Position numbers and translations under genes: made by a program | Shown: in pieces, positions 12,548-24,287 of the stretch | How the letters are laid out: every line of letters starts with the position of its first letter | How positions within the stretch are numbered: position 1 is the stretch's first letter | From: Thermomucor indicae-seudaticae | Taxonomy: Eukaryota; Mucoromycota; Mucoromycetes; Mucorales; Lichtheimiaceae | NCBI GenBank assembly: GCA_000787465.1 | Contig: JSYX01000149.1 | Location: forward strand, 1-64,000 | Direction: 5' to 3' | Length of the DNA stretch: 64,000 nt | The notes under the pieces: model-generated | What the model saw: only the letters and a program-made list of their open reading frames with translations | Told to the model about the DNA's origin: nothing | Database searches by the model: none

Positions 12548-15309
12548 CTAGGCTTGATTCGTTTGCTGGGAGGAATTACCGTTGTCAGGTAATAACGGTC
12601 GATCGTCCGGAGTTTCATCATCTTCGTCTTCCTCAGACTGTCTCAACGTAGTGAATTCATAACCCACGGGACCAGATGACCGACGAGTTTGATCAGGGGA
12701 CTCCAACGCTGGCGCTCGCCATCGTTTGCGTTTCTGAAGATACATGCCTGTTACCAGAGCCAGGATAGCACCACTGCCTACAACAGCATACGCAATGACG
12801 CTTCCTCCACTGCTGCTCTTTTGGTTCGCCTCGCTTTCCGCTGCCACCGTTGTTTCGCCAGCGGGTGAAACAGAACTTCCGTTTGTGGCACCATAGGAAG
12901 GACCCGATGTATGCGAACCGCTGTCAACGGAGCTAGTTGTAGACGGCTTGACCTTCACTCTTGTTGGTCGTGCTGGCACATGTGTGTCCACGCTGGTGGA
13001 TGCCGTAGGAGTCGCTGTTGATAAGTGATGCTCAATCTCAGAAACAGTGGTGTTATGATTCGCCAATGGTCTTTGGATGGGTTCACCCGTGAAGGACGGG
13101 TCCGATTCACCATACAGAGTTAAAGTCCAGTTCAATAGAGAACCAGTTGCCTCTGGATGGCTCATATCATAAATGAACAGCGTCCAGTTGCCCACAGGAT
13201 CCTCATCCCTAAAGATGCAAGCGGTTAATAATGAATAAAGGAATCATTTGACTTCAAAGTGAATGCCTCTCCTACCAATGCTTGACGCTCATAAACTTCC
13301 AGTTACGAATGCCGTCTGCACTCCTGTCAGCTGGACGTAGCGTTGCGAGTTCGGACTCAACCATATTTGGACTCTGTAATGTAATCACAATATCACCGCG
13401 TCGCTGATGCTCCAGGTTGACAGTCACGGTTATGTGCTCCAGTCGACGTAAACCAGCATTCTTTACCATTTCAGGAGTCACGGTGACAATGCTCGTCAAG
13501 GGTCTCTTTTTTCCTTCTGATGAATCGGGAATAGCTGTCTTCTTCATGGCCACTGGGAGCTCCAAAAAGGTCTGCTTATTGACAAGTTCAAAGGTCTTTG
13601 CAGCTTCAACCAAAGCGTAGGCATCAAGCTTTCCGTAACCAAATTTGTGATTGTATAGGCGCCCAGAGGGCAGTCGCTTCCAGTCGTCGTCATCTAGATT
13701 GATGGGCACAGCTGTTTGTACGCATAAATGTTGCAGGTCGCGCCACGTAAGTTCAGGGCGGACAGACAAGACGAGAGCGAATACGCCGGCTGCACTTGGA
13801 GCAGCTGCTGACGTTCCACCGTGCCGATCAGAGCACTGATTTTCACCCACATTGGTAGTATAAATGTAATGACCGCCGCCGCTTGAGTATGTTACGACCA
13901 TCTGTGCTGAGCAGCTCTCAGAGTACGGTGGATGGTTGTTGTCATGATCAATAGCACCAACTGTGATGGTATAGATGCTGTTGGTATATCCGTCGAAATT
14001 GCAGTTATCGCCAGAAACGGCGCCATTTCCAGTGGCGAAAACATAGATGGACCCTTTCCCACCACGGCCATTCTCGACGCCGTTGATGAACGCATCCGCC
14101 AGAATACCTTCCGGTGCTTCCATTGTTTCGCCGTTATCAGGAGGGCCCCAAGAGCAAGAGTATATGTCGTTTTCCTGAAATTTGTAGTTCAAAGCCATGG
14201 CTTCATCTGCGTCCGTGATTTCACCAGACAATATGCGAACACCTAGAGGTTGTACCTGTCAATATCACTCTAAGCTATCTGACATTCTTACTTCCATACC
14301 AGCTACTTTGGCCTCATAGGCAATACCGACACCACAAGCATCGTTCCTTATGGCCGCGATCTGACCAGCACACCGCGTTCCATGCGTATCGTCGAAAAGT
14401 CTTGGTTTCGGTAATTCAGTATGATCGTTAAAGTCGTACGAGCCCGGTGCATACTATACGCGTACGGAACAGGTTAATGACCTCGACCCTTTTCACTTCT
14501 ACACGTCCATTTGCATACTCACAAAATTATCTGCCAAGTCTCGACTCTCATAGTCTAAACCATCGTCTAATATTGCTACAATCGTTCCATTCCCTTTGAT
14601 CCCTACAAGAGCAATCAGTTCCTTTAATCTTACGCCAATAGTACTAGTTCTTCCAGGTTCAGTACCTTGTTCCCAGACACCAGTGACATTGATATCATTT
14701 CCGACAATGTCTTGGTTGACCTACGAAGACAAGTCGCTAAGTCGTGGGATCCAAACAAGACGAAAGCCAATCCGTATATACCAGATGCCACTGTCGCGGA
14801 AATCCTGGGTCCTGGATGCCGAGCGTTTGCTGTGCTCTTGCCAACGCGACCATGCCCTGATTGATTTCTGCAAACGGTGGTTCCCTTTCAACCAGATGAC
14901 GAGGTGGCGGCATCATGACGCCTCGCTTGAAACGTTTCCGTGGCACTTGACGATCGATCCGATGCACCATCTCAAATGGGTCATTGTCTCGCTTTGCAAT
15001 ACGCTGCCTTTCCTCCTTGTGTCGCTGAAAGGAAATCAAGATCGGATCTTCGTCATCTCGCTTTTGCAAAATTTCATTTTCCGGTACGCTCATCATGAAG
15101 TACGTTTTGAGTTCTCCGACATTGCCTTCGAATCGAGCACCCAGCGTAGTTGCTACGTGCCGTGCCGCATCTGCCGAATCGTCTTGCGCCTGAGGAACAT
15201 GAAGGGTATAATATCGCCGTCCTGGTTCCCGTTTCACAATGTTGGACGCATTGGCAAGTAACGTTAATGTTACTAAAAGAAAGAATACTGCCAATGCATG
15301 CTGCCTCAT
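12548..15309 (-). CDS. KEX2: Kexin-type subtilisin protease (Kex2/furin family)
   Basis: Six exons (15309-14782, 14720-14666, 14602-14523, 14453-14300, 14242-13276, 13208-12548) give 814 residues. In order: a signal peptide (about 1-22); a prodomain with a dibasic maturation site near residue 125 (RKRFKRG); the S8 catalytic domain with Asp207 in ILDDGLDY, His245 in DTHGTRCAG, oxyanion Asn345 in FATGNGA and Ser417 in GGTSAAAP; a P/Homo B domain; a Ser/Thr-rich stalk; one transmembrane helix (about 735-755); and an acidic cytosolic tail. This is the complete architecture of a late-Golgi proprotein convertase that cleaves after KR/RR in secreted precursors. The start was chosen because the frame upstream of 15309 lacks a signal peptide at its N-terminus. 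Confidence 0.97.
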
Positions 15310-15934
15310 GCTCAATCGCAGGACAAACAAACTTAAAGAGAACAAACAGGAAGAGAGGGGAAGAGAGAGAGAGGAGAGACGTGAGGTGGTTTGAGCGAGC
15401 GGGCGGCATGGATGCTGTGTACTCCGCCACATTAATAGCGCCCCTGAAAGACGATCATTACGGGTTCGTTCGAGTCACTCGACCTTCTTTTGTCGACAAG
15501 GCTGTAGCGAGTTGCTTTAAGGGCCCTCGTGTCACGTTGATCCCAAATCACGCTAGCTCAACATCTTTGCCAAGACTAGTGTTTGCCAAGAAGTAAGTAG
15601 CTTGTTGCAAGCCAGTAGTTACACGTAGTCCGGGTCTGCAAGATAACATTTCAAGAAAACAGTGTCCGCTGTCGTCTTGACCAAATTAGGGAGCTGAAGC
15701 TGTCAAAAAAAACTTTTGCACACGAAGTAAATAAAGCAAGCTGTTACACAAGTTATGCAGAAAGCCAGAAATCAAGTCTGACATCTTCTTTTTGCTTGCT
15801 AGAGGTCTTTCTCACAAATCTTGCGTTACAGAAAGTTTTATCTTAGCGTACTGGCGAGCTATAGATGACCAACTCCAAAGGAGTCTAGTTGTAGTTGATT
15901 AAGGAAAAGAGAACGGGAATATGTATGCAGTATA
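15310..15934. other. Intergenic region between AlkB and kexin genes
   Basis: About 620 bp that should contain the kexin promoter and the AlkB gene 3' end. It has a GA-rich tract at about 15352-15380 just upstream of the kexin start. I see no gene or RNA here. Confidence 0.5.
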
Positions 15935-17241
15935 TTACACAGATGCATCCAAGTTTTGTTTCTTGTCATCATGATCCGCAGGAAATACCTGACGGATATT
16001 CAAGTTTATGCGAGAAGTGCTCATGTACGAACCAAATTGTTCCCAATCTGCCGCCGCGCCTTCAGCACAGGCCGACAGATAGTCCGGCAGAGTGTCCTCC
16101 AAGATCCGCGGGACACCTAATATGACGAAAGGGCATGAGATGAATATGCTGAACTAGGCCGATCAGGCACATACCATGAAATGCTTTTCTGGACTCGCCT
16201 GTCATGGCCAGGATATCGCCACTGTGTAGACGGATTGGCACCGGTGTTGTTTCTCGAGTTGGACCACCTAAGAGATAGATACACGAATGCCCCAAACTGA
16301 CAGAGACAAGAGGTGCGTCCATGTTCAGCTCACTTCGATCCACATGTCCCATCAAGGTATCACGAAGCTGATAATAATTGATGACACCCGCCTCTGCCTT
16401 GAAATCGCTGCGTTTATAAGTATTCTTCCAACCATTGGCCCCAACCCCTTCCGTCGCTCCTACAACGGCGCTGCTGAGTTCAGCCAAATCGGCTGGCATC
16501 GAATACCTTTGGTCAAGGCAATATTCTTTGGTGCCCCAATGGTACTGATAGCCCAGTGTGATCCATCGTAATTTACGCAAAAGCTCGGATACCGGTGTGT
16601 ATGTTGATGTATGCGAATCATCAGATTGTTGAATGCCGTAGGCGTCTGGAGCGGCCTCAACGTTGCCTTGTGTCTTTTTGATGGCCTGCTCTGCATCACG
16701 CTGATACACCTGCCATAATCCTTCTGCTGGGATTTCATAGTGCGGGTCAAGATTGGACTTGTTGGGCGGTCGAGAGTATTCTGACAAGCACCGTCGTACG
16801 AGGTCGCGTTGTCGGTCTGCTGAAAACGGGTTTGGAATAACAATCAGGCCGTTACACTAGCGCGGAAAAGCTAACAAGTTGGTGTAATGGTTGTCATGGA
16901 TGGGGGGCTCTCTCGCTTACGTTGTTCAAAACGTAGGCTCTCTGCCAGCGTTCTTTCCATTCAGTTTCGTTGGGATCGCCGAAAATGCTCGATAGCTGCC
17001 TCAGATCCGCGGTTAATGGCACCTCTTGAACAAGTTGCTTGGCTTTGTCTGGACAATGGAAATCAATGACTCGAGAGAAATCGGGCGGTGGCACTCTTGC
17101 TTTAAAGTATCGCTCTTCGTACCGAAACGGAGACTGGTTGACGTAGCTCTCTCGCTTTTGGCGCTTCGAAGCGTTCTCTTTCTGTTGTTGCTCCCATATC
17201 TTTTGCTGCCGCCGAGATCGTAGATGAGCTGGCGGTGGCAT
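15935..17241 (-). CDS. AlkB-family 2-oxoglutarate/Fe(II) dioxygenase (ALKBH1-like)
   Basis: Three exons (17241-16921, 16856-16175, 16116-15935) give 394 residues. After a basic N-terminus come the AlkB hallmarks: LRWITLGYQYHW, the iron ligands HxD in MGHVDRSEL, the distal His in KAFHG (interrupted by an intron after the His codon) and the RxNxxxR 2-oxoglutarate-binding arm in SRINLNIRQVF near the C-terminus. The long N-terminal extension and the spacing resemble ALKBH1 / S. pombe Abh1. Members of this class demethylate nucleic acids (tRNA m1A or DNA 6mA have been reported for ALKBH1). Substrate cannot be read from sequence. All catalytic residues are present. Confidence 0.85.
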
Positions 17242-17483
17242 CTTTTCGAGATTTGAAGAAACTGGGCGGTGTTGTGCTGCAGCGCCACCCGAATCTTAGC
17301 AGCAACCTTTACAGCAAGTACAGTACTTTGATCATAACTCGCGGTATCCATTATTTTTCTTATTCAAGCAAGCAGGGGAATGATGGAAAGCTAACATTTA
17401 CATGCCATTGGGTCCAGTGAATGCTTTATATTACTATATATGACTCTATCTATGGTTGGTTATTCATGCAAAAACGAGGAAAG

Positions 17484-19721
17484 TTATTGATGGTGGTGGT
17501 AAACCAGAGGAACGTATTCCGGCGTGTACATTGAACTCTTGACGACATCGCTGAGCAGCTCGCCTTCCGCTAAACGAGCCGTTGCGACGCCTTCCTCATA
17601 AGCAACCTCACAGACTCGTGTACCAACAGCCAATGCCACGCTTCGAAGATGTCGCACACCAGGGAACAGGATACCTTCCTTGAGCTGACTTGGTGTCGCG
17701 AGATCCGCAATCACACGTGCCGTCTCCAAGAACATGGTAGACGTAACTCGGGTGGCTCGTGAGACAGTGACGCCCAAACCAAGACCTGGGAAGCTGTACG
17801 AGTTGTTGCATTGGTTTGTTCTACCAATTTTGCCGTCTGGCAAGAGAACGTCTTTGAATGGACTTCCTGAAGCAAAAATGGCGCGACCTTCGGTCCAGCG
17901 GAAGGCTTCTTCAGCAGTGCACTCGGCATGACTGTCGGGGTTGCTGAGAGGAAAAACGACGGGTCGTTCATGGTGTTGTGCCATGGTGCGGATGGCCTTT
18001 TCGGTAAAGACACCACGAATGCCGGTCAGACCGAGAATAACCGTCGGCTTGACCCGTTCGACGACTTGCTCCAGACTGAGACGGTCGGGTAGACCTGCCT
18101 TGACATAGCATTTTTGACGTTCGTCTAATTCGTTGCGCTTTCCACCGTTGACGCTTGTTTCGTTATTGGGTATGTCTGGATTACCCAACAGGCCGTACTG
18201 ATCCAGCATCCAGATCCGGCGGTAAGCTTCTTCGCGAGACTTGACGCGACCCTGAGCGACCATGCAATCGATGATACCCTCACAGACGCCAACACCAGCC
18301 GATCCGGCGCCCACGCATACGATACGTTCCTCTGCCAGCTCCTCCTGTTTACGCCCGCGCGCTTTTAATGACGCCAGGATACCGGCAAGCGTAATGGCCG
18401 AAGTAGATTGAATATCGTCGTTGAAACAAGTTATGCGGTTACGGTCTAATATCCCACGCCATAAGTTTCTGGATCATCTTCCGTTTGTTACAGACAGGAG
18501 GAACTCACATTTGTTGAGAAGGTTGTACGCGTGAGGATACTTGAAATCTTCGAATTGAATAAGTGCATCTATTTATGGGATCGACAAACAATTTGTTGAG
18601 TAAGTGTGCGTCAGTTGTGCATGCGACAGCCCCATGTCAGACAACTCACTTGGCCATCTAGAAGTAACGGCTGTAACCCATTCATCGACAAAAGAATAAT
18701 ATTCTTCTCCTTCCAGACGTGGGTGGCCCATGCCCAGGTACAGATCGTCATTCAGGAGACTCTCGTTGTTTGTGCCGACATCAAGAACAACGGGCAAAAC
18801 AGCACGCGGTCGGATACCACCCGCAGCGACGTACTAACTAGCCGCATCAACGAAACCAGATAACCGGAGCGTACCTTTTCTTTGCACGTACCAAACTTAA
18901 TTTACCAATAGGAATCTATAGCGAGCGAGAGAGAAACATAGGGTGTTGGCATAATGCGTATTGCACAGAAAGGTCTTGTTACACCGTACCTGCATGCCAT
19001 TAGCGCCAAGATCACCCAAGCCCAAAACTCTTGAACCATCCGTAACGACAATGACATCCACTTCGTCATGTGGCCAATTGTATACCATGGCAGACATCAC
19101 ACCACGGTCTTGGGTTGAAAAGTACATGCCACGAGAGCGTCGATAGATACTATGTGATTTTTGACTTGCCAGACCCACTAATAATAACGTGGGAAATGAG
19201 CGGAAAATCACGGGAAATGATTGAGTGGATGGACATACCTGTTGGGGTGTAGATGATACCAGCGAGTTCCTCGAGATGTTCGATGACAAGCTTATAAAAA
19301 AGAGTCTCGTTACGGTCCTGAAGTGCAGACAGGAAGATGAATTTGGCAAGAGGTGTTTCGCATGCATCGAGGTTGCGTTTCACTCTAAGCAATTGCTTAT
19401 CCATTCCTTGTTGACGTGGAGGAACCAGACCACGAATCGAAAGACGCTCACGCTCGTCAATGCTGAAGGCAGTGCCTAGAAAACGCAAGAAAGAAATAAT
19501 GGGTTACAAAGCGATCCTGTGCTCTGATGGCTTTTTTCTATCGTACCTTTGGATAAAAGTGGATCATGAATAACGTTCACACCACGTGAGTGAGTGAGGT
19601 GCACTGTTTTATCTTTCCGAGGATCGGAAGCCATGACAGCAGGAGCAGCACCATAGTGACGACGGCCCAACCGAGCAACGGGCCATCTCCGGAATGAACG
19701 ACATGAATGACGAGCCAACAT
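17484..19721 (-). CDS. Malic enzyme, probably mitochondrial NAD-dependent
   Basis: Seven exons (19721-19547, 19475-19239, 19177-18990, 18915-18892, 18833-18650, 18568-18509, 18445-17484) give 609 residues. The Arg/Ser-rich start ([18 protein letters not shown]) looks like a mitochondrial presequence. The enzyme decarboxylates malate to pyruvate with reduction of NAD(P). Visible motifs are IIYTPTVG with the catalytic Tyr, DRGVMSAMV, the catalytic-Lys segment [16 protein letters not shown], the metal-binding FEDF and FNDDIQ, and the dinucleotide fold GAGSAGVGV. The catalytic Lys sits alone in a 24-nt exon. FNDDIQ is followed by ST where most malic enzymes have GT. Cofactor choice is inferred from overall similarity to the NAD form. 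Confidence 0.95.
18892..18915 (-). other. 24-nt micro-exon of the malic enzyme gene
   Basis: Exactly eight codons (I-P-I-G-K-L-S-L), flanked by a TATAG acceptor and a GTACGT donor, in phase 0 on both sides. By alignment with human ME2, the Lys here corresponds to catalytic Lys183. Confidence 0.85.
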
Positions 19722-19915
19722 GACAAGCGATGTTCAGGGGTGGAAGTGAAACAGGTCCATCTGCTGCCCTTTATTTCCTAATATATATATATAGAGAAGC
19801 GGCGCTCAAAAAAGATTCTGACGAAGTATGAGTTGGCCGTGGAGAAAGGACAATGATTGCTTCTGAGCATTGGAGAGGAGAAATTGGGTTTATTGTTACA
19901 CACTTTTTTGCCATG

Positions 19916-21046
19916 TCAACCGCTATTGTTATTGTCAACGACTTTTAAGTTTTCAACTCTTGAAACTAAATCCAATGACCGATGGCGATGCTTGGTAATA
20001 GCAGCAGCAGCAGCAGCAGTAGTAGTAGAAGAAGAAGAAGACTTGCGACGGCTGGCACCTCGTCTTGCGGTTAGATCTCGCCAGACAAAACACGAATTAC
20101 CGGCTAATTGTGTCTTCGGTTTCCGACCTCGTTTCTTTTTCGGCATGCTGAGCGTATTATCCAGACTGGTATTCGTAAATGTACTGAGGCCTTCTTCAGT
20201 TTTACTGGGGGCTTCCGGCCACACGAGAACGGTCATGTTGTTGCTACGAGAGGGAGACGGCGGAGGGGATAATGAAGACGAAGAAGCAGTAGCAGCCGTT
20301 TGTTGCTGTTGTTGTTGATCATCGCGCGTTCGCTTGACGTCCCAGACTGTAGGCGTGACAAAGGTCCAGCAGTCTCGCTGAGAAACGTGACGTGATGTAT
20401 TCGGCGGCCGGCCACGCTTTCGCTTGGCAACAAAGGGTGTCTCGAGCGCATCGTTTATCTTTGCAGGCGGAGAATTAATGTGAAGAGGGGATGATGACAG
20501 GGAAGGAGAAGCCGACTGCGGCCGCTGCCAAGAAGCTGAGGGGTCGTGGTCAAATGCGGAATACAGGGGCGGGTCAGACAAGCGGCGATGGAAAGAAGGT
20601 GAAGGCAATGTTGATACAGATGATTGAGACGATGTCGAAGCATTAGACAACGAACGACAACGGCGAGTATTACAGGGAGGCGGCAGCAAGAAATACTGAT
20701 GCGGATGATGGCTATTAGGATGCGGCGAAGAGCTTGGCGAAGTCTGTGGTGTATCCAGCGAAGACAGGCGAAGAGGAGATACAGCGGGTGAAGAGTACGG
20801 TGATGTTGCTGACGATGGGTCGTAGGATATTGTGAGTGTCAGAGCAGGACAAGGTTTAGTGTCATTGATGATCTGCGGCGGTTCAGGTTGATGCAGGCAA
20901 GGCAAAGAGCTTGTCTCGTCTGTCGAGGATGATGCTGGTACGTCGCGCAAGAGCGAGCTTACTGGCGGAAGAACTACGCAAGGCTCTTCAGGACGCTGAA
21001 GAGGTGATGGTGGGTGAAGAAAGAGCTCGATGGACGGCCGAGACAT
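19916..21046 (-). CDS. AT-hook protein, Ser/Pro-rich, 376 residues
   Basis: A single exon starting MSRPSIELFL; the in-frame Met 45 codons upstream is followed by sequence that does not look coding. Two AT-hooks are seen, KRKRGRPPN near residue 217 and KKKRGRKPK near residue 315, each with the core GRP/GRK that binds the minor groove of AT-rich DNA. The second is followed by CFVWRDLTARRGA, which looks conserved. Between and before them lie Ser/Pro-rich, Gln and Ala/Thr runs. A nuclear architectural or transcription factor is inferred. The C-terminal Ser/Thr/Ala runs are encoded by trinucleotide repeats at about 20001-20040. Confidence 0.75.
   Translation of the reverse strand: MSRPSIELFLHPPSPLQRPEEPCVVLPPVSSLLRDVPASSSTDETSSLPCLHQPEPPQIINDTKPCPALTLTISYDPSSATSPYSSPAVSPLRLSSLDTPQTSPSSSPHPNSHHPHQYFLLPPPCNTRRCRSLSNASTSSQSSVSTLPSPSFHRRLSDPPLYSAFDHDPSASWQRPQSASPSLSSSPLHINSPPAKINDALETPFVAKRKRGRPPNTSRHVSQRDCWTFVTPTVWDVKRTRDDQQQQQQTAATASSSSLSPPPSPSRSNNMTVLVWPEAPSKTEEGLSTFTNTSLDNTLSMPKKKRGRKPKTQLAGNSCFVWRDLTARRGASRRKSSSSSTTTAAAAAAITKHRHRSLDLVSRVENLKVVDNNNSG
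20001..20040. repeat. Compound trinucleotide repeat inside the AT-hook gene
   Basis: Adjacent CAG, AGT and AGA triplet runs encode, on the minus strand, Ser, Thr and Ala homopolymers at the protein C-terminus. The unit is a multiple of three, so length change keeps the frame. Confidence 0.8.
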
Positions 21047-21403
21047 GGAAAGCAATAAAGAGAAAAGAGAAAGAAGCCCATTTCTTTTATTTTGCCCATA
21101 CTTGGAAAATAAAAAAAATAATTGAAACGAAGTGCAAAAAGAAATCCAGGAAACTTCTTTTTGAGCACACCTCTGGACCATTTCAAGTCACGCTCCTTTT
21201 TCCTTTTAACCTTTTCTTGTAAGCATGAATCAGCGATCCTTAAGTCAGACACTCCATGCAATCCTACACTCGCTCCCTCTCCTTGATCTATCCGACGCGC
21301 ATGAGTAACCGGTCCCAACGTTTACCGCTCTATCTCTCCTTGTTATTTCCTTTTTTGCTAAAATAATGTCCTCTTTTTCAGCGCCCTGAGTTTTGTCCAT
21401 ACA
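21047..21403. other. Divergent intergenic region
   Basis: About 360 bp between the AT-hook gene (minus) and the orphan helical protein (plus). It is A/T-rich near 21100-21130. No gene is seen. Confidence 0.5.
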
Positions 21404-23351
21404 ATGCGGTATGACCATGCAACGAACTTACCATACCCTGACGACACATACCAGGTCCGCGTTCTTTCTTGCAGACATTTGAGTACATACTGCTCTTCTC
21501 ACACGTACGTAAACCCTCAGCTTCATGCAGACTGGTTGTTCGCTGCACTTGTAGAAAACACGCCACCGCCTCATCACGAGAATCTGTCGACTTTGATTGA
21601 TTTGATCATTTCAAGTGAATCTAAAGATCACAATCGTACGATCAGTTCCCTGCATAAGTCACATTACGTTGTTCTTTTTACTTAATACCTGCACCAAACC
21701 TGTAGTCTATTCCTTCCGTCTAGCTATTGCGCGTTTTCTATGCCGACAGCTTCAATCGGACCCAGCCTGGTCCCTATCCATGATTGCTAAACACAGTCAT
21801 GGCTTCTTGAACCTGGAATCTTTACAAGATATCCGTCGAGAGATATTTTCCCGGTGCTTTGAGGTAGGATCTGTCTATATTTAGTTTTGCTTTTCCAGTT
21901 GCTGGTATTCATCGGTCGAGGTTAGCTACGCCACACGGAAGGATACTGGGACCTGCAAATTCATTATCTTTTGTACGACGTGCTACGTGATTTATGCATG
22001 CCATCATGGGTTTGGCGCCGAGAAATCGAAGCATCCGCGCATATGCATCTTTATCACTGGCAAGTGCACTTACAACCCCCTTCGTCTACTGCCGCCCCTT
22101 AATAACTGTTGATAATTACCTTTCCCACCCCACTCTACCTTTTGCAGGTTAGACGCTTGCGAAGTGCTACTCGAAAAATGCCTCGTCTACCCATGTCACA
22201 GTATGTTGTATGCTCAACAGTTTGTAGAGGTGAAGCATCCAAAATGTGGATACCCAAAAGCTATGTCAGTCAACTAAATATAAACTTAGAGCGTTCCACG
22301 CTCCATTGCACGTGAAACAGCCTCTATCCAACTACGGTAAAGTCTGCGCTATCTATAGTTATAACATTAACGACCTGTAATACCTTCTAATTTCTAGACT
22401 TGAGCTGTGGAGAACTGTTTATCCAGCAGAAATGACATCTCTGATGCGGCATCTGGCCGACCTCAAGTTCATTGATCCCGAAAACAGCCTCCAAGTGAGT
22501 TATTTCTCTTTCACTCTAACCATGAGCGTTGTACTAACTTTGTAATAGCTGTCAAAACAATGGAAGCAGATGGTGAAAGACTGCTGCACATTAGCGTTGC
22601 CTTATATTTCGATGCTGGAATGCGAAATCCATTTTATGACCGAGCAACTATTTGCAAATCCAAAGGTCTTTAAGACGGGTTGCTTTGAATAATCAACATA
22701 CATCGATTGACCTGTTTCCGTTGTAGTCTGTGGAACTTCAATTTAGCAAGGCTGTGTTCCAAGAATTTGGGTCTCGAGCAGCAGAGCAGCCCACACCGAT
22801 CAATGCAGAATATCTTGGAGATCTGATAAGGGAATGCGGATTGGTGTTAAGCGTAGCACCTGACAGGTAAGGCGTCCGGACCGATACCAACTAGGGTTAG
22901 GGTTGCTAATTTGTTTTACAGAATGATGGCACAAGTGACCTTTTGTTTCGCGTATTTGCTTCAGCAGGCGTATGCTCAATTTCAATCCAAGCAGCAGCAG
23001 GTGCTCACGTGGGATGAGTGCTGCGATCTTTGTCTAGTTGCATGGACGCGTGCCCTGGCTTCCCTGCTTGACAGGGCCGTCTTTGAAGAAGAATGCGACG
23101 CAGAGTCTCCCTCGAGGCCCGTTCAGAGCCTAGCAAAGCTTGTCTTATGCTTTGTCGCCCTCTCACAACATGGCGTTTTGGGACTTACCCAAGAATTCAT
23201 TCAGGAAATAATGAGGCTATGGCATTACTACAAGCGCCAGCGTACTGTCTATCTTTCAGCCTACGACAAAGATATAGTGCAAGATACGGATGCCATCCTC
23301 GTCGAAAATCTCCTGTCCATACCCCTTGCTTATGTATTGACACCACCATAA
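21404..23351 (+). CDS. Unrecognised nine-exon helical protein, about 478 residues
   Basis: Exons 21404-21635, 21706-21863, 21926-22059, 22148-22229, 22290-22336, 22398-22494, 22549-22665, 22727-22866 and 22922-23351 close in frame. The product is almost entirely amphipathic helix, rich in Leu, Trp and Cys, with no signal peptide or membrane span. I do not recognise a family. Exon 3 to 4 fits only with a GC donor (CACTG / GCAAGT at 22060), which restores a Trp codon; a weaker alternative is a GTCTAC donor near 22092. The 5' end is uncertain. An intron GTATGA...CTTGCAG (21409-21474) with a good branch site would keep the same frame and shorten the N-terminus. The helical, repeat-poor character suggests a subunit of a larger complex, but no role can be given. 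Confidence 0.6.
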
Positions 23352-23808
23352 AAAAGAAAAGCGGCCCATTGCTTTCAGTTCCCTTTGCAGATGCCAAGAA
23401 CTTTTATAAACAACCAAGCAAGTCACCATGTATGGTCAAATGGTTATTAGAAGGAGTCTGGGAAGATGCAAGGAACAAAAAGGGGAGAGCAATGCTTTTA
23501 ATAATAATGATAAAGATTAAGAACCGAGGAGAGAGTGAGACAAAAGGAAATGCCTGTTGACGAAAGCTGCGCCAAGACAATCTATGTACAGTCCATGCAG
23601 CCAAGAGCGGTCTATGCTCCTTTGAAAGCTCTCATGTAGATAACATAGTATACACAATTTTCAATTTGGAGATTGCGTGTTTGTGACCAGGGTACTTCAC
23701 CCGTATCTCTCTAGCAGTGCATGGAACGTCGTCGTGCTTTTCCATTTAATTGCGGTACCCAGGGCATCAGGGTTAGTTAATATCTATACGTAGACTGGTG
23801 AACTCTGC
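23352..23808. other. Intergenic, 3' flanks of two loci
   Basis: About 450 bp downstream of the orphan helical gene. Open frames lack domains. Nothing else is seen. Confidence 0.5.
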
Positions 23809-24287
23809 TCAACTTTCAAAAGCAAACGTCAATAATGCACCAAAGACGCTAATACAAGATCCAATAATAAACACGTAACCTTGTGCCTTGTTGCTATCGC
23901 CTGTCTTGTCAACCAGGGCATAAAAAGCTGGCTGAAACACTTGGGTACTGGTGACTGCGCCGGCTTTACCCAGGGCTGCCGAAAGGCCATACATGGTGCC
24001 TCGGATAGCTGTCGGATACGTTTTGCGCAGCAAGTAGAATAGTGCAGTCGCCTGGCCCCAGTTTGGCCAAGACTATAAAGAAGCCATAGACAACGACAAA
24101 CAACGGAAATATGTTGGTCAGCCGGGTTGCCATGGCGCCAATGACAAAGCCTGAAACGCCTTGGGCGGAGAAACCCAGAGCCATGGTTCTCTTTCGTCCC
24201 AGACGATCTACCAAATAGGCTCAATTGATCCTTCTGTACAAACGAACTGCATGCCACATATGCGTTAGCAAATTGCTCAAATGGCAC
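23809..24287 (-). pseudogene. Broken C-terminal remnant of an MFS transporter
   Basis: The last helices of a sugar/phosphate-type MFS transporter are recognisable in pieces: a VDRLGRKRTMALGF loop motif in one frame (about 24215-24070), then YPTAIRGTMYGLSAALGKAG and the final helix in another frame (about 24035-23812). The two frames meet near 24033, where a one-base change would join them. Upstream of VDRLGRK the same frame has a stop, and no exon encoding the first eight or so helices is found within 2 kb. Its closest look is to the inositol/glycerophosphoinositol transporter group. It is best read as a decayed fragment; a sequencing error would explain only one of the lesions. Confidence 0.75.

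Noticed and set aside
22891..22904. Two TTAGGG-like units in an intron of the orphan helical gene
   Set aside because: Only two copies, inside an intron; too short to be an interstitial telomere tract.
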